DNA of 64,000 bases from Nemesobacter sp965204665 (GTDB lineage: Bacteria; Desulfobacterota_D; UBA1144; Nemesobacterales; Nemesobacteraceae): assembly GCA_965204665.1 (NCBI GenBank), contig OZ242002.1, positions 1,550,001-1,614,000 on the forward strand. Reading direction: 5' to 3'. Below, in pieces: positions 17,389 to 26,042 of the stretch. The notes under the pieces were generated by a model, which was not told the DNA's origin, did not search any database, and saw only the letters and a list, made by a program, of their open reading frames with translations. The translations under genes were made by a program, and so were the position numbers. Each line of letters opens with the position of its first letter. The first letter of the stretch is position 1.

Positions 17389-18663
17389 ATGAAGTTTTAC
17401 GGAAAAATGTTCAACTTTATGCTGGTTGTAGGTTTTATGAGCCTAGCTGGTTGCAGTTGGTGGGATGATGGCAGTGATAGTGAATGCGGAACCGCTTTTT
17501 GCATAGGTGTTTTGTCGAATAAGAACACTTTTTTCGGTGACGCGGTCACAAGGGGTATTGAGTTGGCAAGAGATGACATCAATGCTGCTGGAGGAAATGT
17601 AAAACTTATCGAGGGGGATCATGATATGGTCGGGAAGTCGGTAAAAGATTTTATAAAAAAGGGCGTTGACGGAATCGTCGGACCAACATTTTCCTCAAGA
17701 TCCGTTCAGATTCTAACCGCTGTAACTGATAACGGTTTGGTCACCGTATCTCCATCATCTACTTCTCCCTCTATTACCAAATTCAACGCTGGTCTGATGG
17801 CGATTGAAGAGCAGAATTTTTTCTTCAGAACGGCGCCTTCTGATGTTTTTCAGGCAGAACTGCTTACGAATCTGGCGGAAGGAAAAACGCTGATAATTTA
17901 CCGCGATGACAACTATGGAAAGAATCTCGCCGACCTGATTGAAGAAAAGATGAAGATGGATAATCGCCCACCTCTGAAATTAGGTTATAAAGAACATGAT
18001 CATGACGACCCTATGGCTGCTGAGATCGCCGAAGAGACTTTCGACGAAATTAAATCTCTTGATGGACTCGAAGAAGTGGTTTCTGTAATTATGGTCACCT
18101 TTGAAGAAGGATGGAAGCTAGTAAATCTCATGTTGGATTCCGAGGAAATTTCATCTGATGCAAAATACTATATGTCAGACGGAATGGCCGATGCCATGCT
18201 CAGTAAAGATGCTACGGGAGAGAATGATCTCTCGAAATACCGGGGTTTCAAGGGAGTAGGTCCCGCCTCTTATTCGGATGAGGATAGGTTGGCTAAGTTT
18301 GAAGCCCGTATCGACAGGGAGAAAACTCCGTCTGTTTCATTTGCCAGCCATGCTTATGACGCTCTTGTTCTCATAGGTCTCGCGTCTCTTGCGGCGGAAA
18401 GCACGGACCCTTCCGTATATGTCAAAAAAATGGTGGATGTTTCCACAGGGGGGACCGAGTGTTTAGGTTATGAAAAATGCAGTGCGATTCTTTCCGAAGA
18501 CCCGTCAGCCGACATCAATTACGAAGGGTTGTCGGGGCCTGTAGACTTTGATGAAAACGGAGACATAACAAAAACTTTTTACTCGGTTTATACATATGAC
18601 GATAAAGGTGTCGGAATACAACAGATTTATCGTTTTCCGGGATTCGTCGAGGTGAAAAACTGA
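17389..18663 (+). CDS. Substrate-binding lipoprotein, type 1 periplasmic-binding fold
   Basis: The 424-residue protein has a lipoprotein signal (LAGC lipobox, Cys at residue 22) and then a Leu/Ile/Val-binding-type fold: CIGVLSNKNTFFGDAVTRGI, ELARDDINAAGG, then VDGIVGPTFSSRSVQ and PSSTSPSI. These are the hallmarks of branched-chain amino-acid or amide receptors, or of related two-component sensors. No permease or ATPase gene for this class is nearby, so it may serve a distant transporter or act only as a receptor. The next gene lies 59 bp downstream with its own AGGAGG, so the two could be one transcript. Confidence 0.75.
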   Translation: MKFYGKMFNFMLVVGFMSLAGCSWWDDGSDSECGTAFCIGVLSNKNTFFGDAVTRGIELARDDINAAGGNVKLIEGDHDMVGKSVKDFIKKGVDGIVGPTFSSRSVQILTAVTDNGLVTVSPSSTSPSITKFNAGLMAIEEQNFFFRTAPSDVFQAELLTNLAEGKTLIIYRDDNYGKNLADLIEEKMKMDNRPPLKLGYKEHDHDDPMAAEIAEETFDEIKSLDGLEEVVSVIMVTFEEGWKLVNLMLDSEEISSDAKYYMSDGMADAMLSKDATGENDLSKYRGFKGVGPASYSDEDRLAKFEARIDREKTPSVSFASHAYDALVLIGLASLAAESTDPSVYVKKMVDVSTGGTECLGYEKCSAILSEDPSADINYEGLSGPVDFDENGDITKTFYSVYTYDDKGVGIQQIYRFPGFVEVKN

Positions 18664-18722
18664 GGTGAAATAGGCACTGTAATATAACAAGTGCGGTAAA
18701 ATATCTTTATAGGAGGGCAAGG

Positions 18723-20144
18723 ATGAATTTCAGTAGATGTAGTTGTTTCAAGAAAGTTTTTTCCTTTGGGTTTTCAGGTCTGTTTTTTGCGTTAGTGCTG
18801 GTTTTTTCGCCTGTTGCAGCTGAAGCTCAAACCAAGTTTGCAAAGGATGTAGTTGCTACAGATGAAGAGCAGGTGAAGGCTTTTCTCAAAAATATAGCGG
18901 ATTATTATAATAAAAACATCGGGACCGATCCACAAATGGTGCGAATAAATTTATCGGAAATAACCAGAGTTTTAAGGACAAACCCGATGTACCGAACACC
19001 CGAAGACACCCCCAAAAATAACAATATGTACACAATCTTGATAGAAGACCACTTCGGGGTTGTGTTCAATCACATAGCATATCCCGAGTTGTACGGTCAC
19101 AGATTCGATAAAGATGGAAGTATAACTCCTGGTGGAAGTGACCCTGAGAAAGCTCTAAAACATTTGATTGTCAACTCATCTGAAGATGTAAACGATATCG
19201 AGTGTATAAAATATATTCACGACAGCAAAGAAAGATATGCCTGCGGGGTCAAAGTACGAGCCTTGTCAAAGATGACTTTGGTGGCGGGTCTTCATCATGA
19301 TAATAAGGGAGAAACCGAATTTTCCGGACCTCCTTGTGATTCTTTTGAAGACCCTGAATTCACCGCTAAGGATTTATACGACGACCCGACGGATGAAAAC
19401 CTTAAATCCTATGTAAAAAGTTTCATCAAATCAGCTCAAGGTGCAGTACTTTCCGAAGTTAAAAAATTGCACACAGAAGACGGGAACTTGTTTACAAACA
19501 CCCAGAGGAGACCTGAATTGCTCGGAAAAGTCCATGCGCTCATAAACAGTTTAGCCACCTGTGTGCAGGACGACAGCTTGAAGCATAAGAACATATACGC
19601 TTTTATAATGTCGGCGAATGAAAAGGGTACTGTCTTGGCCAACGGAAACAATCTCAATTTGAACGGTCTTAATTTCGACCTGAAAGATGAGGGTCTGGAA
19701 GGGGAAGACAAAAAGGTAGTGAATTACTTCCGTGCGGAATTGCTGAAAAATGCCTGTGGAGAAGCAACTCAAGAGATTGAAGCAGGGAATTGCGCGAATG
19801 TCACCTACAGGTGGGACGACCCTCAAATTGCTACCGACAATGTCGACAACTGGCTTGAAATGAACAAAGTTCCCGGCACTTCACTTAAAAAAAGTTATAT
19901 AGAAGTTGCGAAGATATCGGCCGATGTTACTGAGGCATTAAATGTAGATCTGGATAATGCCCCTGTTATCTTCGGTTCCGGATTTTATCCAGAGTCCCAG
20001 AAGACTGCACCGTCGACTACGAAAGATGACGATGACGGATGCGCGATTGCGGGAACGGAACACACGCATCAGAACACGCTGGCTAATATGTTGCTGATGG
20101 TTTCTGTTCTGCTTTCTATTGTTTTCTTGAGAAGACGTGCATAA
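18723..20144 (+). CDS. Secreted protein of unknown function with C-terminal sorting signal
   Basis: The 473-residue protein has an N-terminal signal peptide (basic residues, then a hydrophobic stretch ending VAAEAQT near residue 37) and a tripartite C-terminus: a CAIAGTEH motif, a hydrophobic helix (LANMLLMVSVLLSIVFL) and an RRR tail. This matches the design of protease-processed sorting tags such as MYXO-CTERM, JDVT-CTERM and GlyGly-CTERM. The central part has no motif I recognise; it is rich in charged residues and has several Cys, which suggests disulfides. AGGAGG precedes the ATG. A strong terminator follows, so this is the last gene of its transcript. Confidence 0.65.
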   Translation: MNFSRCSCFKKVFSFGFSGLFFALVLVFSPVAAEAQTKFAKDVVATDEEQVKAFLKNIADYYNKNIGTDPQMVRINLSEITRVLRTNPMYRTPEDTPKNNNMYTILIEDHFGVVFNHIAYPELYGHRFDKDGSITPGGSDPEKALKHLIVNSSEDVNDIECIKYIHDSKERYACGVKVRALSKMTLVAGLHHDNKGETEFSGPPCDSFEDPEFTAKDLYDDPTDENLKSYVKSFIKSAQGAVLSEVKKLHTEDGNLFTNTQRRPELLGKVHALINSLATCVQDDSLKHKNIYAFIMSANEKGTVLANGNNLNLNGLNFDLKDEGLEGEDKKVVNYFRAELLKNACGEATQEIEAGNCANVTYRWDDPQIATDNVDNWLEMNKVPGTSLKKSYIEVAKISADVTEALNVDLDNAPVIFGSGFYPESQKTAPSTTKDDDDGCAIAGTEHTHQNTLANMLLMVSVLLSIVFLRRRA

Positions 20145-20173
20145 TCTGCGGGACCTGAAAGTTATTGATTTCA

Positions 20174-20207
20174 CAAGGGCAACCCGAGCGGGTTGCCCTT
20201 GTTTTTT
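20174..20207 (+). terminator. Rho-independent terminator
   Basis: A perfect 12-bp stem (caagggcaaccc / gggttgcccttg) with a 4-nt loop is followed by six T. It closes the transcript containing the secreted protein at 18723. Confidence 0.95.
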
Positions 20208-20440
20208 CCGGTATACCAGAACCGCTGTTTTTCCAATCAACACGATTTCCGTCTGTTTTTAAGCAAGAAGAAATACAAGAACGGAAAGATGAGTTATGAG
20301 TTATTATCTGCAGGCAAATTCATTAGGTATGCTACGTAAAAGAGTTTAATGGGCGTTTGCGAGTTTCAAGAAACAGACAATATCCTGGCGAAATGGTGAG
20401 TGATTTAAACATTGCAGGTAAACCAACACGGGCGATAGAC

Positions 20441-21481
20441 ATGGGAAACGCGCCTCGGCTCAATTGTTTACTTACTGCTGTTCCGGAACATTGTGTGACC
20501 AGGGAAGAAACAGCCGATGTTATAGAAGAGTTGTTCTCGGAGCTGATAGATGATCGCAGTTCTTTGATGGAGATGCTTTCGCATACGCAGATTGAAAAGC
20601 GCTATACTCATGCCCCCCCCCGCTATATAGCAGATAGTCGTTCTTTCAAAGAGCGCAATGATCTCAGCATTAAGTGCTCAGTCGACATCGGAGAAAGATT
20701 AGCCCGTAGTTGTCTTGAGCAGACCGAAATGGCTCCCGATGATATTGACGGAATAGTTGTTGTGAACACCACCAGTATATGCGTGCCCAGTATTGATGCG
20801 TTGCTTATAGAGCGTCTGGGGTTAAGACGGGATATTCGACGGCTGCCGGTATACGGTTTGGGGTGTGTTGGCGGTACGTTGGGTTTGGGTCATGCGGCAC
20901 TGATGGCTCGGTCGGAAGGTGGCATGAATGTGTTGCTCTTGGTAATAGAGATGGAGTGCACCACGATATGGAAGGGTGATGCGACTAAAAACGGCCTTAT
21001 CGCAGCTGCACTTTTCGGAGATGGCGCTGCGGGAGCTATCGTAAGTTGCGAAGGTGACGGCCCGGCGATTACAGGGTGGGGAGAATACACATGGCCCGAC
21101 TCTTTGGGTCTCGCCGGCTGGAAGTTCATGGAGGGAGGACTAGGCGTAGTATTTTCAAGGAAGATTCCCTTCTATGTGAGAAATCTGACTGCCTCGGCGG
21201 TCAATTCTTATCTGCGGAAGCAGAATATGACTCAAGACGATATTGATGTTTATGCGCTTCACCCCGGTGGTCCTCTGGTAATGGAGGCGCTTATGGAGTC
21301 ATTGCAACTTTCCGAAGATGATCTGATACATTCAAAAGAGATTCTCCGCCAGTATTCCAACATGTCCGCCCCGACGGTTTTATTCGTTCTTGAAAGGGCG
21401 TTGCGGCATCATAGCGGGCGATTTCTCGCGGCCTCCTTCGGGCCGGGATTTACGGCTGGATTTGTAACCGTTGAGAAATGA
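20441..21481 (+). CDS. Type III polyketide synthase, copy A (contains C9 tract)
   Basis: The 346-residue enzyme has the chalcone-synthase-family triad: Cys in GLGCVGGTLGLG, His in ALHPGGP, Asn in YSNMSAPTVLF, and the FGPGFTAGF loop. Such enzymes extend an acyl starter with malonyl-CoA and cyclise the chain to resorcinols, pyrones or similar. FabH would have HQAN instead, so it is not a KAS III. Start choice is uncertain: ATG 20441 aligns with copy B, while ATG 20393 and TTG 20357 are possible and none has a good ribosome site. A C9 run early in the gene (20613-20621) is in frame at its present length. The product is unknown. fabG and copy B follow downstream. Confidence 0.85.
   Translation: MGNAPRLNCLLTAVPEHCVTREETADVIEELFSELIDDRSSLMEMLSHTQIEKRYTHAPPRYIADSRSFKERNDLSIKCSVDIGERLARSCLEQTEMAPDDIDGIVVVNTTSICVPSIDALLIERLGLRRDIRRLPVYGLGCVGGTLGLGHAALMARSEGGMNVLLLVIEMECTTIWKGDATKNGLIAAALFGDGAAGAIVSCEGDGPAITGWGEYTWPDSLGLAGWKFMEGGLGVVFSRKIPFYVRNLTASAVNSYLRKQNMTQDDIDVYALHPGGPLVMEALMESLQLSEDDLIHSKEILRQYSNMSAPTVLFVLERALRHHSGRFLAASFGPGFTAGFVTVEK
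20613..20621 (+). repeat. C9 tract inside a coding sequence
   Basis: The tract encodes part of Ala-Pro-Pro-Arg near codon 58 of polyketide synthase copy A. Gain or loss of one C would shift the frame well before the catalytic Cys. Copy B has only CCC at the equivalent place. A translational on/off switch is likely. Confidence 0.75.
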
Positions 21482-21527
21482 CTGCGTTCGATCTTCAGCT
21501 CGGTGCGAAACCAGGGTCCCGAAGTTG

Positions 21528-21702
21528 TTGTTTCTTCACGCCATTTGCAATAACAAGATATTAGTTTATGTTAAGAACATCTTTCAAAACGGATTTACTG
21601 TCTTTATTGATTAGATATTCCGGTCTTCTTGTTACTGTTGTGAAGAGAACTCTCGGCATAGCGGATATTGTCAGTAATTGAAAAAGATTGAGGAGTTGAA
21701 AT
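21528..21702 (+). pseudogene. Fossil of the fatty-acid cluster promoter fused to a fabD stub
   Basis: Positions 21528-21592 align with 33740-33805, the promoter region of the DUF177-rpmF-fabD cluster. Both have -35 TTGCAA, a 16-bp spacer, and TATGTT or TATATT. From about 21630 the sequence switches to the last part of fabD (compare 35400-35480): VVKRTLGIADI here against LVKRTLGRTTGIAGI there. The next bases are the intact fabG start. I infer that a copy of promoter-DUF177-rpmF-fabD-fabG was made and everything between promoter and fabD tail was deleted. The promoter probably now drives fabG. Confidence 0.8.
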
Positions 21703-22458
21703 ATGTCGAAACAGATGGAACTTAGTGAAAAAACGGCTCTTATTACAGGGGGGTCGCGTGGAATAGGCGCATGCGTGGCGAAGGAACTTGCCTCGGTGGG
21801 GGCTTATGTAGTTATAAATTACTCAAGCAACCGCGAGGCGGCTGAAAAGACCTTGGAGGAAATAAGGGCGGCGGGAGGTTCCGGTAGGGTTTCAGGATTT
21901 GATGTATCGGACTTTGAGAAGGTTCAGGAAACAATAAAAGAGCTTTCGGGCGAACTCGGCGGAATACATATACTGATTAATAATGCCGGAATAAGAAACG
22001 ACGGGCTTATGATGAGGATGCGCGAGCAGGATTGGGATTCCGTAGTGGACACGAATCTCAAGGGAACATTCAACTGTACAAAAGCGGTTTCAGGATGGAT
22101 GTTCAAGAACAGATACGGACGTATAGTCAATATCACATCCACAGCGGGTGAGGTGGGAAACGCAGGGCAGACAAACTATTCTGCGTCGAAAGCCGGGGTA
22201 ATAGGATTTACCAAGGCGACTGCAAAGGAGTTCGGCTCTCGGGGGATAACTGTAAATGCGGTGAGCCCGGGGTTTGTCGATACCGAGATCATAAGCGACA
22301 TTCCTGAAGAGTTGCGGAACAAATACATGCAGGCCATACCTCTTGGCAGGTTTGGATGTGTAGAGGATATATCGGGTGTTGTCCGCTTCTTGGTATCGGA
22401 TGAGGCATCATATATAACGGGTGAGATTATAAAAGTTAACGGCGGAATTTACATGTAG
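21703..22458 (+). CDS. fabG: 3-oxoacyl-ACP reductase FabG
   Basis: The 251-residue short-chain dehydrogenase has the NADPH motif TGGSRGIG (residues 15-22), NNAG, the catalytic Ser, YSASK with Tyr and Lys, and the FabG-typical ending ITGEIIKVNGGIYM. It reduces 3-oxoacyl-ACP in each round of fatty-acid elongation. GAGGAG lies seven bases upstream. It is the only intact fabG in the window: the position between fabD and acpP holds a decayed copy. It lies behind a duplicated cluster promoter and is followed by a polyketide synthase gene. It may serve fatty-acid synthesis, polyketide reduction, or both. Confidence 0.93.
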   Translation: MSKQMELSEKTALITGGSRGIGACVAKELASVGAYVVINYSSNREAAEKTLEEIRAAGGSGRVSGFDVSDFEKVQETIKELSGELGGIHILINNAGIRNDGLMMRMREQDWDSVVDTNLKGTFNCTKAVSGWMFKNRYGRIVNITSTAGEVGNAGQTNYSASKAGVIGFTKATAKEFGSRGITVNAVSPGFVDTEIISDIPEELRNKYMQAIPLGRFGCVEDISGVVRFLVSDEASYITGEIIKVNGGIYM

Positions 22459-22534
22459 ATTCCGCAAATCGTTGCAGCGCAACCGGATATGGCGGTACTT
22501 TGATATTTCTCTGTTGTCCGGTAGGGTATCCCGT

Positions 22535-23572
22535 ATGAGGCCGGTACAACTCAATTCATTAGCGACGGCTGTTCCGTCGCATAAGATCGTTCAGTCAGAG
22601 ATGGCGGATGTGGTCTGCGGAGCATTTTCCGCTTTTATTCCCGACATGCGGCAGGCTCTGGCCGTATTTGAGAACGCCGAGGTTGATACGCGTTACTCGA
22701 GCGTCCCTCTGAATTGGTATGAAAAAAATCTTTCTTATGAGGAACGCAACGATTTTTCAACTGAGGCGGCTGTTGACCTTTGTGAAGAGGCTGCCCGTCG
22801 CTGTATTCTTCAGGCGGGTCTGAAACCCGCTGACATCGGCGGAATCGTTGTTATTAACAATACGGTTCTCGCTGTACCTAGCCTTGATGCACTGCTGATT
22901 GAACGCATGGAACTTAAGAGGGATATTGCGCGCCTGCCTATATGCGGTCTGGGTTGCGTCGGTGGTACTCTGGGTCTTGGGCGCGCCGCTATGATGGCTC
23001 AGTCCGAACCCGGCATGTCCGTGTTGTTTTTAGTCATAGAAATGAACATGCCCACCATGTGGAAAGGGGATCTGACTAAAAACAGGTTTGTCGCGTCAGC
23101 GTTGTTCGGAGATGGTGCCGCGGGGGCGGTCGTGAGTTGTGAGGGTGATGGTCCTGCTATTACGGGATGGGGTGAGTATACATGGCCTAACTCTCTGGAC
23201 CTCGCCGGATGGAATTTTCTGGATAAGGGGCAAAGCCCGTATTTTTCAAGAAGAATTCCGGATTACGTTGCGGATAATCTTGCTCAGGCGGTCGATTTTT
23301 ATCTGAAAAGCCAGAGTATGACCTCTGATGATGTAGACCTTTACCTCATGCATCCGGGCGGGCCTAAAGTTCTGCAGATGATTGTCGAATCCTTGGAAAT
23401 TTCCGAAGATGACTTGAGTTATTCAAGAGAAATAATGCGGGAATATGGTAATATGTCTGCGGCGACGGTTCTGTTTATTCTTGAAAGAGCGCTTGGTTCC
23501 CGAGAAGGAACATTCCTTCTGGGTTCCTACGGCCCGGGATTTACGGCTGGTTTCGTAACCCTTGAGGTTTGA
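22535..23572 (+). CDS. Type III polyketide synthase, copy B
   Basis: A 345-residue paralogue of copy A, similar along its whole length. The triad is present: GLGCVGGTLGLG, LMHPGGP, YGNMSAATVLF and YGPGFTAGF. ATG 22535 is chosen for its GGTAGGG upstream and its alignment with copy A; the frame opens earlier at 22472. It starts 76 bp after fabG, and co-transcription is likely. It lacks the C tract of copy A, so it would stay expressed if copy A were switched off. Differences between the copies may alter starter choice; the product is unknown. Confidence 0.87.
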   Translation: MRPVQLNSLATAVPSHKIVQSEMADVVCGAFSAFIPDMRQALAVFENAEVDTRYSSVPLNWYEKNLSYEERNDFSTEAAVDLCEEAARRCILQAGLKPADIGGIVVINNTVLAVPSLDALLIERMELKRDIARLPICGLGCVGGTLGLGRAAMMAQSEPGMSVLFLVIEMNMPTMWKGDLTKNRFVASALFGDGAAGAVVSCEGDGPAITGWGEYTWPNSLDLAGWNFLDKGQSPYFSRRIPDYVADNLAQAVDFYLKSQSMTSDDVDLYLMHPGGPKVLQMIVESLEISEDDLSYSREIMREYGNMSAATVLFILERALGSREGTFLLGSYGPGFTAGFVTLEV

Positions 23573-23742
23573 CGGGCGTTTTACAGCCGGACCTGTTCCT
23601 CGTTGAACATTTGATTGAGTTTCTCCATGTCTGATTTTCAAATCCGCATTTCACTTACGGATTTGACCGTGAGGTCATTAAGTAGATGCTTTTGTTTTTC
23701 TCGAAATCTCCACGCATCGAATTTGAACGGGCGACGCAACAC

Positions 23743-23766
23743 GCTCGGGATAGGATTACCCCGAGC
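23743..23766 (+). terminator. Weak hairpin between polyketide synthase and nfeD
   Basis: A 7-bp stem GCTCGGG/CCCGAGC with a 10-nt loop but no following T run. Another 9-bp hairpin lies at 23638-23666. Either could end the polyketide transcript, but both are weak candidates. Confidence 0.3.
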
Positions 23767-23816
23767 CCGTTATTTCCGGGTGAGGTGAAATTGTATATAA
23801 TTTTCAGAACAACCAG

Positions 23817-25241
23817 TTGGATAGAGTGCTCGTGATTTACAAATACAAAACTCCAGGAGTAAAAAGGATCATCCTTCACGGAGACGGTCGTCCTCTGTCC
23901 GTTTTCGGAATATTTTTTCTACTTTTACTCACAGCATCGTTCTGCCGGATTCACGATATTCGGGCAGAGACTTCTCCCGAGCCGCCGAGGATAATTGAAA
24001 TTGATATAAACGGTTCCATAAACCCTTCTACCGTTGACTACATTCAGGGCGCTCTGTCCCTTGCGCGTCAAGAGCGGGCAGATGCGCTTCTGGTTCTTCT
24101 CGATACTCCGGGAGGGTTGCTCAACTCTACGAAAGACATAGTGAAGATGTTTCTTAATTCCGAGATTCCCGTGATAGCCTATGTGTATCCTAGGGGGTCC
24201 ACCGCAACTTCCGCAGGTGTATTCATCACGCTCTCCGCACATGTGGCGGCTATGTCTCCCGGAACAAGCATAGGCGCTGCAAGTCCGGTTATGCTCGGGG
24301 CTGGTCGAAAGAAAGATTACAAGGAACAGGACGAAAAAGACGATAGCGGTTCTGATGTAATGGAGAAAAAAATAGAGAACTACGCCGCTTCTTTTATGGA
24401 AAGTATAGCTCAGGAGAGAGGCCGGAACGCACAGTGGGCGGTTGATTCCGTTAGAAAAAGCGTTTCTGTGACGGCTGTGGAGGCTCTTTCCGAAAAAGTA
24501 ATAGATATTATCTCTGCTGATATCCCGTCGCTTCTTAGGGCAATAGACGGAAAGAACATAAAAGTGGGCGAAGATAGCGTCCAACTTGCTACATCGGGCG
24601 CCGTGATAAAAAGGGTTGATATGAACTTGAGGCAGAAAGTGGTGAATGTCCTGAGTACTCCGGACATAGCATTTTTGCTTCTTTCTCTGGGTTCATTGGG
24701 AATACTGCTCGAGTTTTACAATCCGGGGCTTATATTCCCCGGAGTTGCGGGACTTATCTCTCTTATCATAGGCTTTGTCTCTCTGCAGATTCTTCCGTTT
24801 AACTATGCGGGACTGGTGCTCCTTTTCGTAGCAGTGGCTCTTTTTGTATCCGAAGTCTATGTGACCAGTTATGGACTACTCAGTCTTGCGGGACTTATAT
24901 CTTTTGTGTTCGGCGGATTGCTGCTTTTCGACACAACGGATTCTGACTTGGGTGTGAGCGGTACTGCTGTAGCCGCAGTTGCTGTGCCCGTTGGATTGCT
25001 CTCGGTTTTTATTGTATACTTCGGTATAAAATCTTTCGGTGCTGCGGTCCAGGGCGGTTTTGAGGGAATGGTGGGGCAGAAGGGTGAGGTGGTTTTCTGG
25101 CATGGCGGAAAGGGGAAAATCTACATTCAAGGAGAGTACTGGGAAGCTTCCGCCGACAGGTCCTTTGCTCCGGGGGACAGGGTGCAGATAATACGGAGCG
25201 GAGAAGGGCTCAATTTAAAGGTTGGTCCTGCAACTGACTGA
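23817..25241 (+). CDS. NfeD-family membrane serine protease (ClpP-type)
   Basis: About 474 residues: a signal segment (FGIFFLLLLTASF), a ClpP-like serine protease domain with RGSTATSAGVFI (nucleophilic Ser) and GTSIGAASPV, four to five transmembrane helices (about 285-405), and a C-terminal NfeD OB domain (GMVGQKGEV). Proteins of this class cut and regulate stomatin partners in the membrane. The slipin gene directly follows, the classic pairing. No ATG lies near the N-terminus; TTG 23817 or GTG 23826/23832 are possible starts. The exact start is uncertain. Confidence 0.85.
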   Translation: MDRVLVIYKYKTPGVKRIILHGDGRPLSVFGIFFLLLLTASFCRIHDIRAETSPEPPRIIEIDINGSINPSTVDYIQGALSLARQERADALLVLLDTPGGLLNSTKDIVKMFLNSEIPVIAYVYPRGSTATSAGVFITLSAHVAAMSPGTSIGAASPVMLGAGRKKDYKEQDEKDDSGSDVMEKKIENYAASFMESIAQERGRNAQWAVDSVRKSVSVTAVEALSEKVIDIISADIPSLLRAIDGKNIKVGEDSVQLATSGAVIKRVDMNLRQKVVNVLSTPDIAFLLLSLGSLGILLEFYNPGLIFPGVAGLISLIIGFVSLQILPFNYAGLVLLFVAVALFVSEVYVTSYGLLSLAGLISFVFGGLLLFDTTDSDLGVSGTAVAAVAVPVGLLSVFIVYFGIKSFGAAVQGGFEGMVGQKGEVVFWHGGKGKIYIQGEYWEASADRSFAPGDRVQIIRSGEGLNLKVGPATD

Positions 25242-25283
25242 GAGAAAACCGCTGGCGGGAAACATCGCTGTCGGTTATAAATT

Positions 25284-26042
25284 ATGTCTATGATTCTGAT
25301 AATAGTTATCGCTGTTGTTTTACTGATCCTTCTTTCGGGCATCAAGATTCTTTATGAATACGAAAGAGGTGTCATATTCAACTTGGGAAGAATGACGGGA
25401 GTCAGGGGCCCCGGCGTTATCATAGTCATTCCGTTTATTGAGAAGATGGTCAGGGTAAGCCTTCGCCTCGTTACTATGGATGTGCCTCCCCAGGACGTCA
25501 TCACGAAAGATAATGTCTCTGTAAAGGTGAATGCCGTTGTATATTTCAGAGTAGTTGAGCCGAGTAAGGCTATAGTTCAGGTTGAAAACTATCTGTATGC
25601 CACGTCGGAACTTTCTCAGACCACTCTTCGGAGTATATTGGGACAGGTGGAGCTTGACGAGCTTTTAGCCGAACGGGAAAAACTGAACGTAAAACTCCAA
25701 GAAGTGCTTGACGCCCAGACGGACCCTTGGGGGATAAAGATCACCATGGTGGAAGTGAAATATGTTGATCTCCCGCAGGAAATGCAGAGGGCGATGGCGA
25801 AGCAGGCGGAAGCCGAAAGAGAAAGAAGGGCCAAGATCATAAGTGCGGAGGGAGAGTTTCAGGCGTCCACGAAACTTGCCGAAGCTTCCGAGATTCTGTC
25901 TACGAACCCCGTTTCTCTTCAACTGCGGTTCCTGCAGACCATAACCGATGTCTCTTCGGAAAAAGCATCCACCATAATCCTCCCGCTTCCGCTTGATATG
26001 CTCAAGGCGTTTAGCCACAAAAATGAAAAAACCGAATCCTGA
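25284..26042 (+). CDS. Slipin (SPFH/stomatin-like membrane protein)
   Basis: The 252-residue protein has one N-terminal transmembrane helix (ILIIVIAVVLLILL) and an SPFH domain (YEYERGVIFNLGRMTG, MDVPPQDVITKDNVSVKVNA). A coiled tail follows, containing the QAEAERERRAKII segment typical of slipins. It scaffolds membrane microdomains and is a partner of NfeD proteases. It starts 42 bp after nfeD. Its last 20 bases overlap the start of the peptide-binding protein gene, so all seven genes to 31770 may be one transcript. Confidence 0.9.
   Translation: MSMILIIVIAVVLLILLSGIKILYEYERGVIFNLGRMTGVRGPGVIIVIPFIEKMVRVSLRLVTMDVPPQDVITKDNVSVKVNAVVYFRVVEPSKAIVQVENYLYATSELSQTTLRSILGQVELDELLAEREKLNVKLQEVLDAQTDPWGIKITMVEVKYVDLPQEMQRAMAKQAEAERERRAKIISAEGEFQASTKLAEASEILSTNPVSLQLRFLQTITDVSSEKASTIILPLPLDMLKAFSHKNEKTES

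Noticed and set aside
20441..23572. Calling the two condensing enzymes FabH (KAS III)
   Set aside because: They have HPGGP and NMSAxTVLF motifs of type III polyketide synthases and lack the HQAN of FabH.
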